NCBI RefSeq assembly: GCF_016906995.1
Contig: NZ_JAFBBD010000010.1
Span: 1-64,000 of the forward strand
DNA length: 64,000 nt
From: Spongiibacter marinus
GTDB lineage: Bacteria; Pseudomonadota; Gammaproteobacteria; Pseudomonadales; Spongiibacteraceae
Reading direction: 5' to 3'
The notes beneath the pieces were generated by a model that had not been told where the DNA came from, searched no databases, and saw only the letters and a program-made list of their open reading frames with translations. A program made the position numbers and the translations under genes. Shown one piece after another: positions 14,843-26,250 of the stretch; within the stretch, counting starts at the first letter, position 1, and each line of letters opens with the position of its first letter.

Positions 14843-15667
14843 CTAGGCCAGCCCGAGGCTGGCCAAACTGGCGCTGACCATATTGCGCTTGCTCATATGC
14901 ATGAGTGAGAGCAGGGCGTTGGCGTCTTCGCGCCCGAGCAGTTTGCGCGTTATCTGGCGCTCGCTAAGGCCAGAGCGGTGCAGGGCTGCCACCTCATCGC
15001 GAAAGCCGCGAATATGGTCCAGTTTTTCCTGCAGCACGGCTTTGCCATTGCTCACCACTGCGCGGTGAGAGCAGAGCAGCGTGTCGAAGTCGAGTGATAG
15101 CACTTTCTCCAGGCTGTCGATCCACTCGCCCACATTGTCTTCAACGGTCATGTATTTCAGCCGGCTGGAAACATATAAATCGCCTGAAAATAGCCAGCCT
15201 TCATTGGGCTCTAGGTAGCACACCAGGTCGGAGGTATGGCCGGGGGTGTGAATGGGAATCAGCCTGTGGCCACTGCTGGTGTCGATATGCGTAGGCAGGG
15301 TTGCGGGCTGGCAAGCGGGAACATTCCCAAAGGTCATTCGACGGATCGCCGACAGGCGCATGCCCGCTTTTAGCCTGTCGTGATTATTCGGGTGGCTGTA
15401 AAGCGCGGCGCCGTGTTCGCGCTGAAAATAGTCGGCATTGCCGCTGTGGTCTTCGTGGTGGTGGGTCAGCACCACCTGGCGAACGGCAATGTCGGCAAAG
15501 TGCCCGCTCAATGCCTCGCGCTCGCGCGACGGCCCGGTATCGATGACGGTGTCGCCCAAACGGTAGACGATGCAACTGGCGGTAAGGTGGTAGCCGCCGC
15601 GTCGGTTAACACGGCCCAGGCGTATGCCCTCGATGCCGTTGTGAGAAATGCTGTGTATCAGTGCCAT
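14843..15667 (-). CDS. MBL-fold metallo-hydrolase (glyoxalase II/LACTB2-like)
   Basis: 274 residues. The zinc signature THHHEDHSGN (HxHxDH, about 69-74) and downstream ligands in PIHTPGHTSDLVCY and LFSGDLYVSS are intact, with a final histidine in LLCSHRAVV. The C-terminal 60 residues form a helical region (LSERQITRKLLGREDANALLS) like the winged-helix tail of LACTB2-type enzymes. Predicted binuclear zinc hydrolase of thioesters or similar substrates. A GC-rich hairpin in its last codons (14847-14865) could also stop transcripts from the convergent VOC gene. Confidence 0.85.
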   Translation of the reverse strand: MALIHSISHNGIEGIRLGRVNRRGGYHLTASCIVYRLGDTVIDTGPSREREALSGHFADIAVRQVVLTHHHEDHSGNADYFQREHGAALYSHPNNHDRLKAGMRLSAIRRMTFGNVPACQPATLPTHIDTSSGHRLIPIHTPGHTSDLVCYLEPNEGWLFSGDLYVSSRLKYMTVEDNVGEWIDSLEKVLSLDFDTLLCSHRAVVSNGKAVLQEKLDHIRGFRDEVAALHRSGLSERQITRKLLGREDANALLSLMHMSKRNMVSASLASLGLA

Positions 15668-15833
15668 AGGTCTTATCCATTATTTGCGCCTAGCCTATCA
15701 CTGCATGAGCCATGGGTTAACTTAACGGCTCGTAATGATGTGCGGAGCCGAGCCGGATAAGGGTGAACCCCGGCTTATTTTGCCAGTGCATTCTGGGCTA
15801 CTATGTCGTCGCCAATAACAATAGAGAAGTTCC

Positions 15834-16445
15834 TTGAAGGTTTTAATTGTTGATGACCATTTGATGTTTGCCGAGGCCCTAGCGCTGACCCTGCAGGCGA
15901 AACTGCCCGGCTGTGAGGTGGGGCAATACGGTTGTGCGCAGGGGCTATTGGGCGATGAGGCGGCGTTGGCCGCTGCCGATTTGTTGATCGTCGATGTGGC
16001 CATGCCGGATCTGGATGGACTGTCGCTGTTACGGATTTTGGCGAGTTCGCGGCACACGCTGCGGGTCTTGTTATGCTCTGGCGCCATCGACGAGGACGTG
16101 GTGGAAAAATCCCAGCGCCTGTCGGTGGATGGTTTTGTAGACAAGTCTGAGGCCGCTGCCGAATTGGTGACGGCGGTGACGAAGGTTATGGCTGGCGAAG
16201 GCTATTTTTCGGAATCCTACCGGCTGTTGGCCAGCCAAACCGCCGCGCCCAGTATTAAGCTCAGCCGCCAACAGGGGGCCATATTGGCCCTGCTTAAGCA
16301 GGGGCAAAGTAATAAGGAAATTGCGCGCAGTCTGTCGGTGAGTTTGAACACCGTGAAAACCCATCTGCGGCTGCTGTTTGATAAATTGGATGTGCCCAAC
16401 CGTACCGCCTGCCTGGAAAAAGCCCGCTCCCTTAAGCTCTTGTAA
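15834..16445 (+). CDS. NarL/FixJ-type response regulator
   Basis: 203 residues. The start codon is TTG 15834, giving MKVLIVDDHLMFAE, the normal beginning of a receiver domain. An ATG alternative would remove the acidic pocket. Receiver about 1-120 with phosphoacceptor Asp54 (LLIVDVAMPDL). LuxR-type helix-turn-helix about 140-203 (LSRQQGAILALLKQGQSNKE, NTVKTHLRLLFDKL). Predicted cytoplasmic transcription factor driven by phosphorylation. Its 3' end overlaps that of the convergent hybrid kinase by 14 bases, which makes that kinase the likely partner. Confidence 0.92.
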   Translation: MKVLIVDDHLMFAEALALTLQAKLPGCEVGQYGCAQGLLGDEAALAAADLLIVDVAMPDLDGLSLLRILASSRHTLRVLLCSGAIDEDVVEKSQRLSVDGFVDKSEAAAELVTAVTKVMAGEGYFSESYRLLASQTAAPSIKLSRQQGAILALLKQGQSNKEIARSLSVSLNTVKTHLRLLFDKLDVPNRTACLEKARSLKLL

Positions 16446-18183
16446 GCGTATCTGGCGCGCACAGCGAGGCGATACGCTGCAACAGCTTGGGCAGGGCAAC
16501 GGGTTTGAGTAGCAGGGCATCGGCGTTGAATGTTTGTTCATGCTGCCCGCGGCTATTGCCACTGAGCACGACTTTGGGCACAGGCTGTGGCCATCTCGAA
16601 GTTAGTGCAGCAAATACATCGTTGGCGGTGTCGCCATTGGCGAGCTGACCGTCGCTAATCATGACATCAGGGTTCATCTCGTCGGCGCCAGGCAGGTCGG
16701 CGAGCGCATCTGCCAGTCTGTTAAAGGCGTAGACATCGGCGCCCCATTCCACCAGCGCCATCGACAATGCGTCGGTGATACGTGGGTCGTCGTCCACAAC
16801 AATAATGCGCAGCTGGCGCCCAGGCGGTAGAGGAGCCACTTCACTGACCGGCACCGCACTGGGTTTTTCCGCTAGTGGCAGTGCGACGGTGAAGCGGCTG
16901 CCTTGGCCGGGAGTGGAGTCCACGCGCAATGTGAGCCCGCACAGTTCGCAGACGCGGCGGACAATGCTCAGGCCCAAGCCCAGCCCATCTTCGGCGTCAT
17001 TGGATCGACTGGCTAGCTGGGTAAATTCCTTAAAAATACTGTCGTGGCGCATCGGGTCAATGCCGATGCCGGTGTCACTAACGGTGAGTTCGAGCTGTTT
17101 TTCTGTGTGGTGGCTACTAAGCCGAACGGTGCCGCGCTCGGTGTATTTAACGGCGTTGCCAAGCAGGTTGCGCAATAGCTGGTCAAATAACAGCGGGTCG
17201 GTATTAAGCCAGTATTGGCGCTGCACATCATTGTGTATTGCCAGGCCTTTTTGTTGGGCCTGAGGTAAGCACTCATTGATGAGCTTGGCGAGGTGCTCAT
17301 CAAGACAGAAGGGCTGGGGTTTGGCAGAGAAGTGCCGGCTTTGCAGGCGGGATAACAGCAGTAACTGCTCCAACAACTCCCCGCCGGAGGCGATGGCAGT
17401 GAGGATTTTTTCGCTGAGCTCACGGCTTGGTGTATCGCCCTGCTCGTTAATCAGCGAGGCGTAAAGCGACGCGGCTTGCAGTGGCTGGCGCAGATCGTGA
17501 CTGACCGCCGCCATAAATTGATTCTTACTGCGATTGGCGCGCTCGGCGTCGCGCCGGGCGATATCGGCCTCGATGCGCAAACGAATATTGTTGAGCTGGG
17601 CTTTGTGTATGAACAGGCTGAACGCGGTCAGTGAGCACAAGGTGAGTAAGGGGATGCCTTTGATGAACCAGCTTTGTTCTGCGTGAAAGCGGATTAGATA
17701 GAGCGACAGAGAGATAAACAGCGGCGTAATAAAACTAATAAAGATATCGGGGTACACGCCCATGGACACCGAGGGCGTGGAGCTGATCAGGGTAATAACA
17801 AGCAGGAAGACTAAAATTTTCTCGGTGCTGGCGCCGTCAAAAAATAGATAGGGCGCAACGCACCAGAGTCCGCTCCACATGAGCGCCATGCCAATATTGA
17901 TGGCGTGCCACTTCTTGATTTTGCCACTTTCACTGTCGCGGTGGCGTTTGTAGAAGCTGACGACCAGCAGTGAGACGGCGCTGGTTGTTAGCACCAGCGT
18001 CGTCCACAACAGCGCATCAGCCCGGCTCATGGCGCCGTTAAACGGCAGCAGCAAGGCCAGGGCTATGGCTGCGGAAACCACAATACGAGACCCCACTTCC
18101 GCCATAAACAAATTGTGCCGTTCGCGGGTGATCTGACTTTCCAGCGGGAGGTCGGGTAAGTAGTCGTTAGCAGGTGCTTTCAT
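16432..18183 (-). CDS. Hybrid sensor histidine kinase
   Basis: 583 residues. Five or six membrane segments occupy about residues 33-195, with no recognised sensor domain. A short coiled coil leads to HisKA with the phosphorylated His229 in AAVSHDLRQPLQ, then HATPase (N box LLGNAVKYTERG, G boxes DTGIGIDP and DGLGLGLSIV, about 330-440) and a C-terminal receiver (about 465-575, VVDDDPR and MISDGQLANG). This layout is seen in kinases paired with LuxR-type regulators. The signal is unknown. Convergent with and overlapping its probable partner at 15834. Confidence 0.92.
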   Translation of the reverse strand: MKAPANDYLPDLPLESQITRERHNLFMAEVGSRIVVSAAIALALLLPFNGAMSRADALLWTTLVLTTSAVSLLVVSFYKRHRDSESGKIKKWHAINIGMALMWSGLWCVAPYLFFDGASTEKILVFLLVITLISSTPSVSMGVYPDIFISFITPLFISLSLYLIRFHAEQSWFIKGIPLLTLCSLTAFSLFIHKAQLNNIRLRIEADIARRDAERANRSKNQFMAAVSHDLRQPLQAASLYASLINEQGDTPSRELSEKILTAIASGGELLEQLLLLSRLQSRHFSAKPQPFCLDEHLAKLINECLPQAQQKGLAIHNDVQRQYWLNTDPLLFDQLLRNLLGNAVKYTERGTVRLSSHHTEKQLELTVSDTGIGIDPMRHDSIFKEFTQLASRSNDAEDGLGLGLSIVRRVCELCGLTLRVDSTPGQGSRFTVALPLAEKPSAVPVSEVAPLPPGRQLRIIVVDDDPRITDALSMALVEWGADVYAFNRLADALADLPGADEMNPDVMISDGQLANGDTANDVFAALTSRWPQPVPKVVLSGNSRGQHEQTFNADALLLKPVALPKLLQRIASLCAPDTLTRA

Positions 18184-18335
18184 TGGGGCATCGTTCAGAC
18201 AGGGTCAGATCATAGTGTCGCAGCCTGTCATTCTGTTGGCTTCGCCCATCAGAGTGAAGTTTTATTTTTATGGCTTTGCTTAAATTTCATCCGACGACAA
18301 GTGTTCCTGTTAGGTGACTGAGAGATTTAAGCACG

Positions 18336-19922
18336 ATGAAGAGACCCGTTTTTTTCCAAGCAGCCCTGGCGGGCGCTATGTTCACCCTTGCTGCCTGTGG
18401 CGGTGGAAGTGGTGGTGGCAGTACCACCAGTGTGCCGGAGGGCACGCCGGGAAGTGTTGAGCGCCTGCTCTTTCCTGTGAACAGCACGTCAATTCCCAAA
18501 CAGTTCGACATGTACGCCACTGACGGCAGCGCTGAGGGCACGGGCTTGCTGAAGGACTTCAATGAAGGACAGCCGGCGATACAACAATTTAACGGCCGAA
18601 ACCCGATACTTTTTGATGATGGAAAGTTCTATTTTAGTGCCCAATCCCCCAACGAGGGGCGTGAGCTGCGGGTCAGTGACGGCACCGAGGCCGGCACATC
18701 AGTGCTGGTGGATATCGAAGGCAGTAGCGGTCCGCTGGATTTGCAGTGGATGGATGGCAAGCTGGCGTTCAGCGCGGGTACAACGGGCTTCGCTCGGGAG
18801 TTGTTTGTTTACGATCTCGACGCGGAAACGCTGACAGAGATTGATGTGGGTGGCGTGGCCTCAAAAAACATTCAAGGCATGCAAACGGTCGGCAACTCAA
18901 TCTTTATCCTTGGCCGAGGGGTAACATCAGATAGCCGTAATGTTCCTGCGCTGTATGTGAGCGATGGCAGCCAGGAAGGTACGCAGCTGGTGTTTGTTGA
19001 AGGTGAGCCGGTTGGTGGTAGTGTGGCCGTAAAGCAGCCGACCGAATCGCTGGCGGTTCAGCGCGCTGAAGCGCCAGCAAATACGCCCTATGTGCTGGCA
19101 GACGGCGATGACTACCCCACGAATATTCAGCCGCATAGCCTGACCAGCTTTGCCGGGCGGCTGTTCTTTTTGGCCAACAATGACCCCAACAACCAAAGCT
19201 CGTTGCTACTGTACAGCGTGGCGGAAGACGGCAGTGATGTGCGCCGCGAGCTGGGTGAGGATGTGACCTTCGTTCAGAATTTAACGGTGGTGGGCGATAC
19301 GCTGTACTTCTATGCTGACCGCAGGATCAATGCCGCTAACTTCACCCGCCATGTCTATGCCTATGACGGCACCACACTGCAGGAGAGTGGTGATTTCCCC
19401 GAGGGGCTGTTTGCCTCGAGGTTTTACGCCACCTCGCTGGGCCTGTTCGTTGTGACCACCAACAACGTGTATCGCACTGCGCTTGAAGAAGGGGAGTTTA
19501 CCTTTACCCCCATGCACCCCGGCGACACTATGACCACCTACACGGGCGTGAAATCACGGACGCAGTTCGGTGAGCTGTTCACCGAAGTTGAGGGCACCAT
19601 TTACTTCGTGGCTGACACCGTTATTGACGGCACGGAGGTTGGTGAAGAGCTGTGGAAAACCGACGGTAGCGCTGAAGGCACCTCGCTGGTGCTGGAAACT
19701 AACGACCTGACCACTGGCGATAATCTGTCTTCAGCGCCACGGCCGCTGTTGGCTCGCTATGCAAACGCGCCCTTAGTAAGCGGCGAGGTGGCCGGCAAGT
19801 TGTTTTTCTCAGCCTATGACAACTCGGCGACACCCACCCTGCATGCCTACATGACAGACGGCACAGCCGAGGGCACGGTTAAGCTGCTTGAGCTACCCAA
19901 CCAAAGTCGCCGGGACCTGTAG
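18336..19922 (+). CDS. ELWxxDGT-repeat lipoprotein
   Basis: 528 residues. Signal peptide and lipobox LAAC with Cys21, then a Gly/Ser linker. The body is built of beta-propeller-like repeats of the ELWxxDGT type: MYATDGSAEGT (about 59), ELRVSDGTEAGT (about 110), LYVSDGSQEGT (about 206), ELWKTDGSAEGT (about 440) and AYMTDGTAEGT (about 506). Each is followed by a short hydrophobic strand. Such proteins are exported surface or periplasmic proteins of unclear role. A terminator follows at 20011. The upstream gap 18184-18335 must hold promoters for this gene and the divergent kinase, but no convincing boxes were found. Confidence 0.85.
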   Translation: MKRPVFFQAALAGAMFTLAACGGGSGGGSTTSVPEGTPGSVERLLFPVNSTSIPKQFDMYATDGSAEGTGLLKDFNEGQPAIQQFNGRNPILFDDGKFYFSAQSPNEGRELRVSDGTEAGTSVLVDIEGSSGPLDLQWMDGKLAFSAGTTGFARELFVYDLDAETLTEIDVGGVASKNIQGMQTVGNSIFILGRGVTSDSRNVPALYVSDGSQEGTQLVFVEGEPVGGSVAVKQPTESLAVQRAEAPANTPYVLADGDDYPTNIQPHSLTSFAGRLFFLANNDPNNQSSLLLYSVAEDGSDVRRELGEDVTFVQNLTVVGDTLYFYADRRINAANFTRHVYAYDGTTLQESGDFPEGLFASRFYATSLGLFVVTTNNVYRTALEEGEFTFTPMHPGDTMTTYTGVKSRTQFGELFTEVEGTIYFVADTVIDGTEVGEELWKTDGSAEGTSLVLETNDLTTGDNLSSAPRPLLARYANAPLVSGEVAGKLFFSAYDNSATPTLHAYMTDGTAEGTVKLLELPNQSRRDL

Positions 19923-20010
19923 CGTAAATTTCGAGTGGCCAGATAGGGATGCGCCACTGGCAGGGACTGCTCTAGGCACGGATGTCGGCAGGGAAGCACA
20001 TTCACCCAAA

Positions 20011-20048
20011 CACCGCAGGTGGCTCTCCGCCTGCGGTGTTTTTGTTTT
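20011..20048 (+). terminator. Rho-independent terminator
   Basis: Stem CACCGCAGG (20011-20019) / CCTGCGGTG (20030-20038) with a 10-base loop and a following TTTTTTGTTTT tract. Ends the ELWxxDGT lipoprotein transcript. Confidence 0.92.
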
Positions 20049-20161
20049 ATAAAATATTGAGAAGGCCCGTGAGTTTGTCAAAGGGCTTGTAGGGATCGCG
20101 TCGCGGCAGCACCCGCAATGGCTATAATAACGCGCAGGCACAATTGATGAATGGAGGCCTT

Positions 20162-20680
20162 ATGAGGCGAGTTCAGCGGGCGCAGTCGCCGTGGTGGCTG
20201 TGCGGGCTCTTGTCACTCGGGATGAGCCTGATGTTGGTCTCCCTGATTAAGCCCGTGGCGCTGCGGTGGTGGGCCTGGCTGCTGATGTTTGTTGTGGTGG
20301 TGGCAGTGCTGCGGCGCGGTTATGTCACGCGCAGCGAGCTGGAATGGCGGCAAGGCGAGGGCGAACCTGTGCTTGCGGGGCTGCGAATTTTTGACCGCTA
20401 TAGCGTCGTGCCGCTATCGATTGCGACGGACCAGATTAATGCGGTCTACCTCGTCCACTACGCGTCGCTTTGGCAGTGCCCGCGCGCTCGCGCCGAGGAC
20501 GAAGCCAACCCCTACCATCGACCGTATCGGCAGATGGGCTATATCGGCCCGGGTTTGGTATTGCAGTACCGCTTGCCTGCAATGGCGGGCGACCCCTCGA
20601 CGCTGCGCAGTGTGCAATTGCCGATGCCGGAAGCGGCTGATGTTGAGCGGGCGATAAGTCGCGCGCTTAGCCAGCAATAA
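20162..20680 (+). CDS. Unknown membrane-anchored protein
   Basis: 172 residues from ATG 20162, chosen because GGAGG (20153-20157) stands four bases before it. Two hydrophobic helices at about residues 14-30 and 35-50 are followed by RRGYVTRSEL and a soluble part of about 110 residues, probably cytoplasmic, with WRQGEGEPVLAGLRIF and MGYIGPGLVLQYRL. This arrangement resembles small PH-like or DUF membrane proteins but no family is recognised. Convergent with holA, overlapping its end by 14 bases. Confidence 0.65.
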   Translation: MRRVQRAQSPWWLCGLLSLGMSLMLVSLIKPVALRWWAWLLMFVVVVAVLRRGYVTRSELEWRQGEGEPVLAGLRIFDRYSVVPLSIATDQINAVYLVHYASLWQCPRARAEDEANPYHRPYRQMGYIGPGLVLQYRLPAMAGDPSTLRSVQLPMPEAADVERAISRALSQQ

Positions 20681-21669
20681 TTGGCTGACCAGCGAGGCCG
20701 GTGATAAGTTCGGTGAACAGCAGGCGAGGTGATTCGTCGCTCTGGCCTTTTTGCGCGGCATCCAGGCGGCCGGCGAGTTGCAGCAGGCGAGAAAGTGAGC
20801 TGACGCTGTGTTGGCCTAAGCAGCGCTTGTAGAGATTTTTACGCTTGTCCCACACCCGCGCACCGTCGAGTACGCGGTCGATACCATTGCCTTGTTCAAT
20901 GGCGGCAGCGCAGTTGTAGAGGCTGCGCAGCTCGCGGCTGATGGCGCCGAGCATGGGAATCTCTTCGCTGCCTTCGGCTACAAGGCCGTTGTACATGTTC
21001 AGCGCATAGGCGGCGTTACCGGCGAGGGCGGCGTCGATCAATTTGAATACATCGTAGCGGGCGCTGCTTGCCACAGCGGCGGCGACAGTCTCAACACTGA
21101 CGGCCTGCTCGCCGAGTAAAATTTTTAGCTTTTGAATCTCTTGGTCTGCGGCGAGCAGATTCCCTTCCACTCGGTCGGCGAGCAGCTCGGCGGCCTCGCG
21201 GTCAGCACTCATACCATTGTCTTTGAGGCGCTGCTGTATCCAGCCGCCGAGTTGGCGGCGGTCTACCGGCCAAATTTGCATGACGGCGCCAGCTTGGTCG
21301 ATTGCCTTTACCCATTTGGCATTGAGGCTGCGGCTGTCGAGACGGCCACAGGTGATAAGCAGAATATTGCTGCCGTCGGCGTGTTCTAAGTACTGTTGCA
21401 GGGCAGCGGAGCTTTTCTGATCCATGCGCGCGCCGCCGAGACGCAGCTCTATCAGTTTGCGGTCGGCAAATAGCGATAGGGATTGGCCCGCTTCCAGCAA
21501 GGCGTTCCAGTCAAAGCCGCGCTCTGCCTCCAGAACGTCGCGTTCGGCGATGCCTTGTTGACGGCAGTGCTGACGGATGGCGTCGGCACATTCCTGCTGA
21601 ATCAGTAGCTCATCGCCGCTCAGTAGATATACGGGCAGAAGCTGCTTAGTTAACTGGCTGGCAAGTTGC

Positions 21670-21686
<17 letters not shown>
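20667..21686 (-). CDS. holA: DNA polymerase III delta subunit
   Basis: 339 residues from ATG 21686. The longer frame upstream lies inside lptE and is not used. The start MRLRPEQLASQLTKQLLPVYLLSGDELLIQQE is typical of HolA, followed by the AAA+-like domains and the C-terminal collar helices (LLQLAGRLDAAQKG). Delta opens the beta clamp as part of the clamp loader. The first 17 bases overlap the end of lptE, a gene order conserved in Pseudomonas-type genomes. Last gene of the leftward leuS-lptE-holA unit. Confidence 0.93.
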
Positions 21687-24697
<3,011 letters not shown>

Positions 24698-24740
24698 TTA
24701 ACAGCTTGTCGCGGCGTCGCCCATGCGAATTCGCAAGCAT

Positions 24741-26213
24741 TTAGCTGCCTTGCTGTGGGCGGCGGCGCAGCGCGGTAAGCGCCAGTGCAAAGCACAGGGC
24801 GATAATGGGTGTGGACTGGGCGTAATTAAACGGTGTGCGGCCGCTGCGGGCGTTTACCTCGCCGGTCATCGTGGTGTGAGTGAAAGACGGAATGCGCGTG
24901 GTGATATGCCCGCGGTGGTCGACGATGGCGGTGATACCTGTGCTGGTAACGCGGATGAGTTCTCGGCCATTTTCCAGTGCCCGCATCTGCGCCATTTGCA
25001 TGTGTTGGGCGGGGCCAATCGAGTCGCCAAACCAGGCGTCGTTGCTGATGGTGAATAAGACGTCTGCGTCTCTTGCGCCACGCGCCACGAGGTTGGGATA
25101 CACGATCTCGTAGCAGATCGATGGCGCAAATTGCCAACCCTTGGCGGAGAGGGGGCGCTGGTCGGCGTCGCCACGACTAAAGCTGGACATGGGCAGGTCA
25201 AAAAAGCCGATCAGACCGCGCAGCAGGCTACCGAGCGGAACGTATTCGCCGAAGGGGACCAAACGCTGTTTGTGGTACAGGCCTTCGCCGCCATTGATGA
25301 CCATTGCCGAGTTGTAGATGTCGTCGCCCTGTTTAGTGGGAACGCCGGTGATCAGCGCGGTGTTCGAGGCGGCAGCGCGCTCGCGAATGTAGTCAAAGAA
25401 GGTTTCGGCGTTGCGATACAGGGCGGGAATGGCAGCCTCTGGCCAAATCACCACATCCACCTGGGGCCACAGTTGTTCTGAGGTGACATCGTAGAGTTCG
25501 AGGGTGTCCCAGTAATGGCTATAGGCCCACTTCTTTTCTTGAGTGATATTGGACTGCACGGCGCCAATGCGGAGGGGGGGCTGCTGGGTGGCTTGTGTCC
25601 ATTCAATCGTTTTCAGGGACGCGCCGAGGCCGAACAATGCGATGCAGCCAGCTATTGGCAGCCAGCGACTGGTTCTGTGTTTGGTGGTGAGTAGATGGCT
25701 TACCGCTGCGCCGCTGAGGGCCACCACAAAGCTTAAACCGTACACCCCAACAACGGGTGCCCAGCCGGATAGCGGGGTTTCCAACTGGCTGTAGCCAAGG
25801 TAGAGCCAGGGAAACCCGGTGAGAAACCAGCCGCGAAACCACTCAAAAATCACCCAGGCGGCGGCAAAGCCCAGCAGCCGGCCGCCCTTGCCGTCGCGCA
25901 GCCAGCGGTTGTACACATAGGCGAACAGCCCGGTGACGAGCCCCAAGCCCAGGCAAAACAGGATGGTCATAAGCGCTGAGAGCAGGGCGGAGGTATTGCC
26001 GTAGACATACATAGCGACATAGATCCACGACACCCCGGCGAGAAAGCTGGCGCTGCCAAACAGCCAGCCGCGCAAAAAACCTTCCTTTGCTGTGCAGTCA
26101 TCCAGACACCAGGCCAGTGCCGCCATCGCCACTATGGCGAGTGGCCAGTAATGAAAAGGGGCGAGAGACAGGGTGATAAGTGCGCCGGCTAGCGGCGCAA
26201 TAATCCGTTTCAT
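24741..26213 (-). CDS. lnt: Apolipoprotein N-acyltransferase
   Basis: 490 residues. Six or more membrane helices in the first 200 residues (from MKRIIAPLAGALITLSLAPFHYWPL), then a nitrilase-type periplasmic domain. The catalytic triad is visible as Glu in VVIWPEAAIPALY, Lys in HKQRLVPFGEY and Cys in FAPSICYEIVYP. Lnt adds the third acyl chain to lipoproteins in the inner membrane, which suits the many lipoprotein genes in this window. Normally directly downstream of corC. Here an FMN-enzyme gene separates them. Confidence 0.95.
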   Translation of the reverse strand: MKRIIAPLAGALITLSLAPFHYWPLAIVAMAALAWCLDDCTAKEGFLRGWLFGSASFLAGVSWIYVAMYVYGNTSALLSALMTILFCLGLGLVTGLFAYVYNRWLRDGKGGRLLGFAAAWVIFEWFRGWFLTGFPWLYLGYSQLETPLSGWAPVVGVYGLSFVVALSGAAVSHLLTTKHRTSRWLPIAGCIALFGLGASLKTIEWTQATQQPPLRIGAVQSNITQEKKWAYSHYWDTLELYDVTSEQLWPQVDVVIWPEAAIPALYRNAETFFDYIRERAAASNTALITGVPTKQGDDIYNSAMVINGGEGLYHKQRLVPFGEYVPLGSLLRGLIGFFDLPMSSFSRGDADQRPLSAKGWQFAPSICYEIVYPNLVARGARDADVLFTISNDAWFGDSIGPAQHMQMAQMRALENGRELIRVTSTGITAIVDHRGHITTRIPSFTHTTMTGEVNARSGRTPFNYAQSTPIIALCFALALTALRRRPQQGS

Positions 26214-26250
26214 GGGCGGTGGGGGCTCCGGGGCGCGATCGGTCGCTGGG

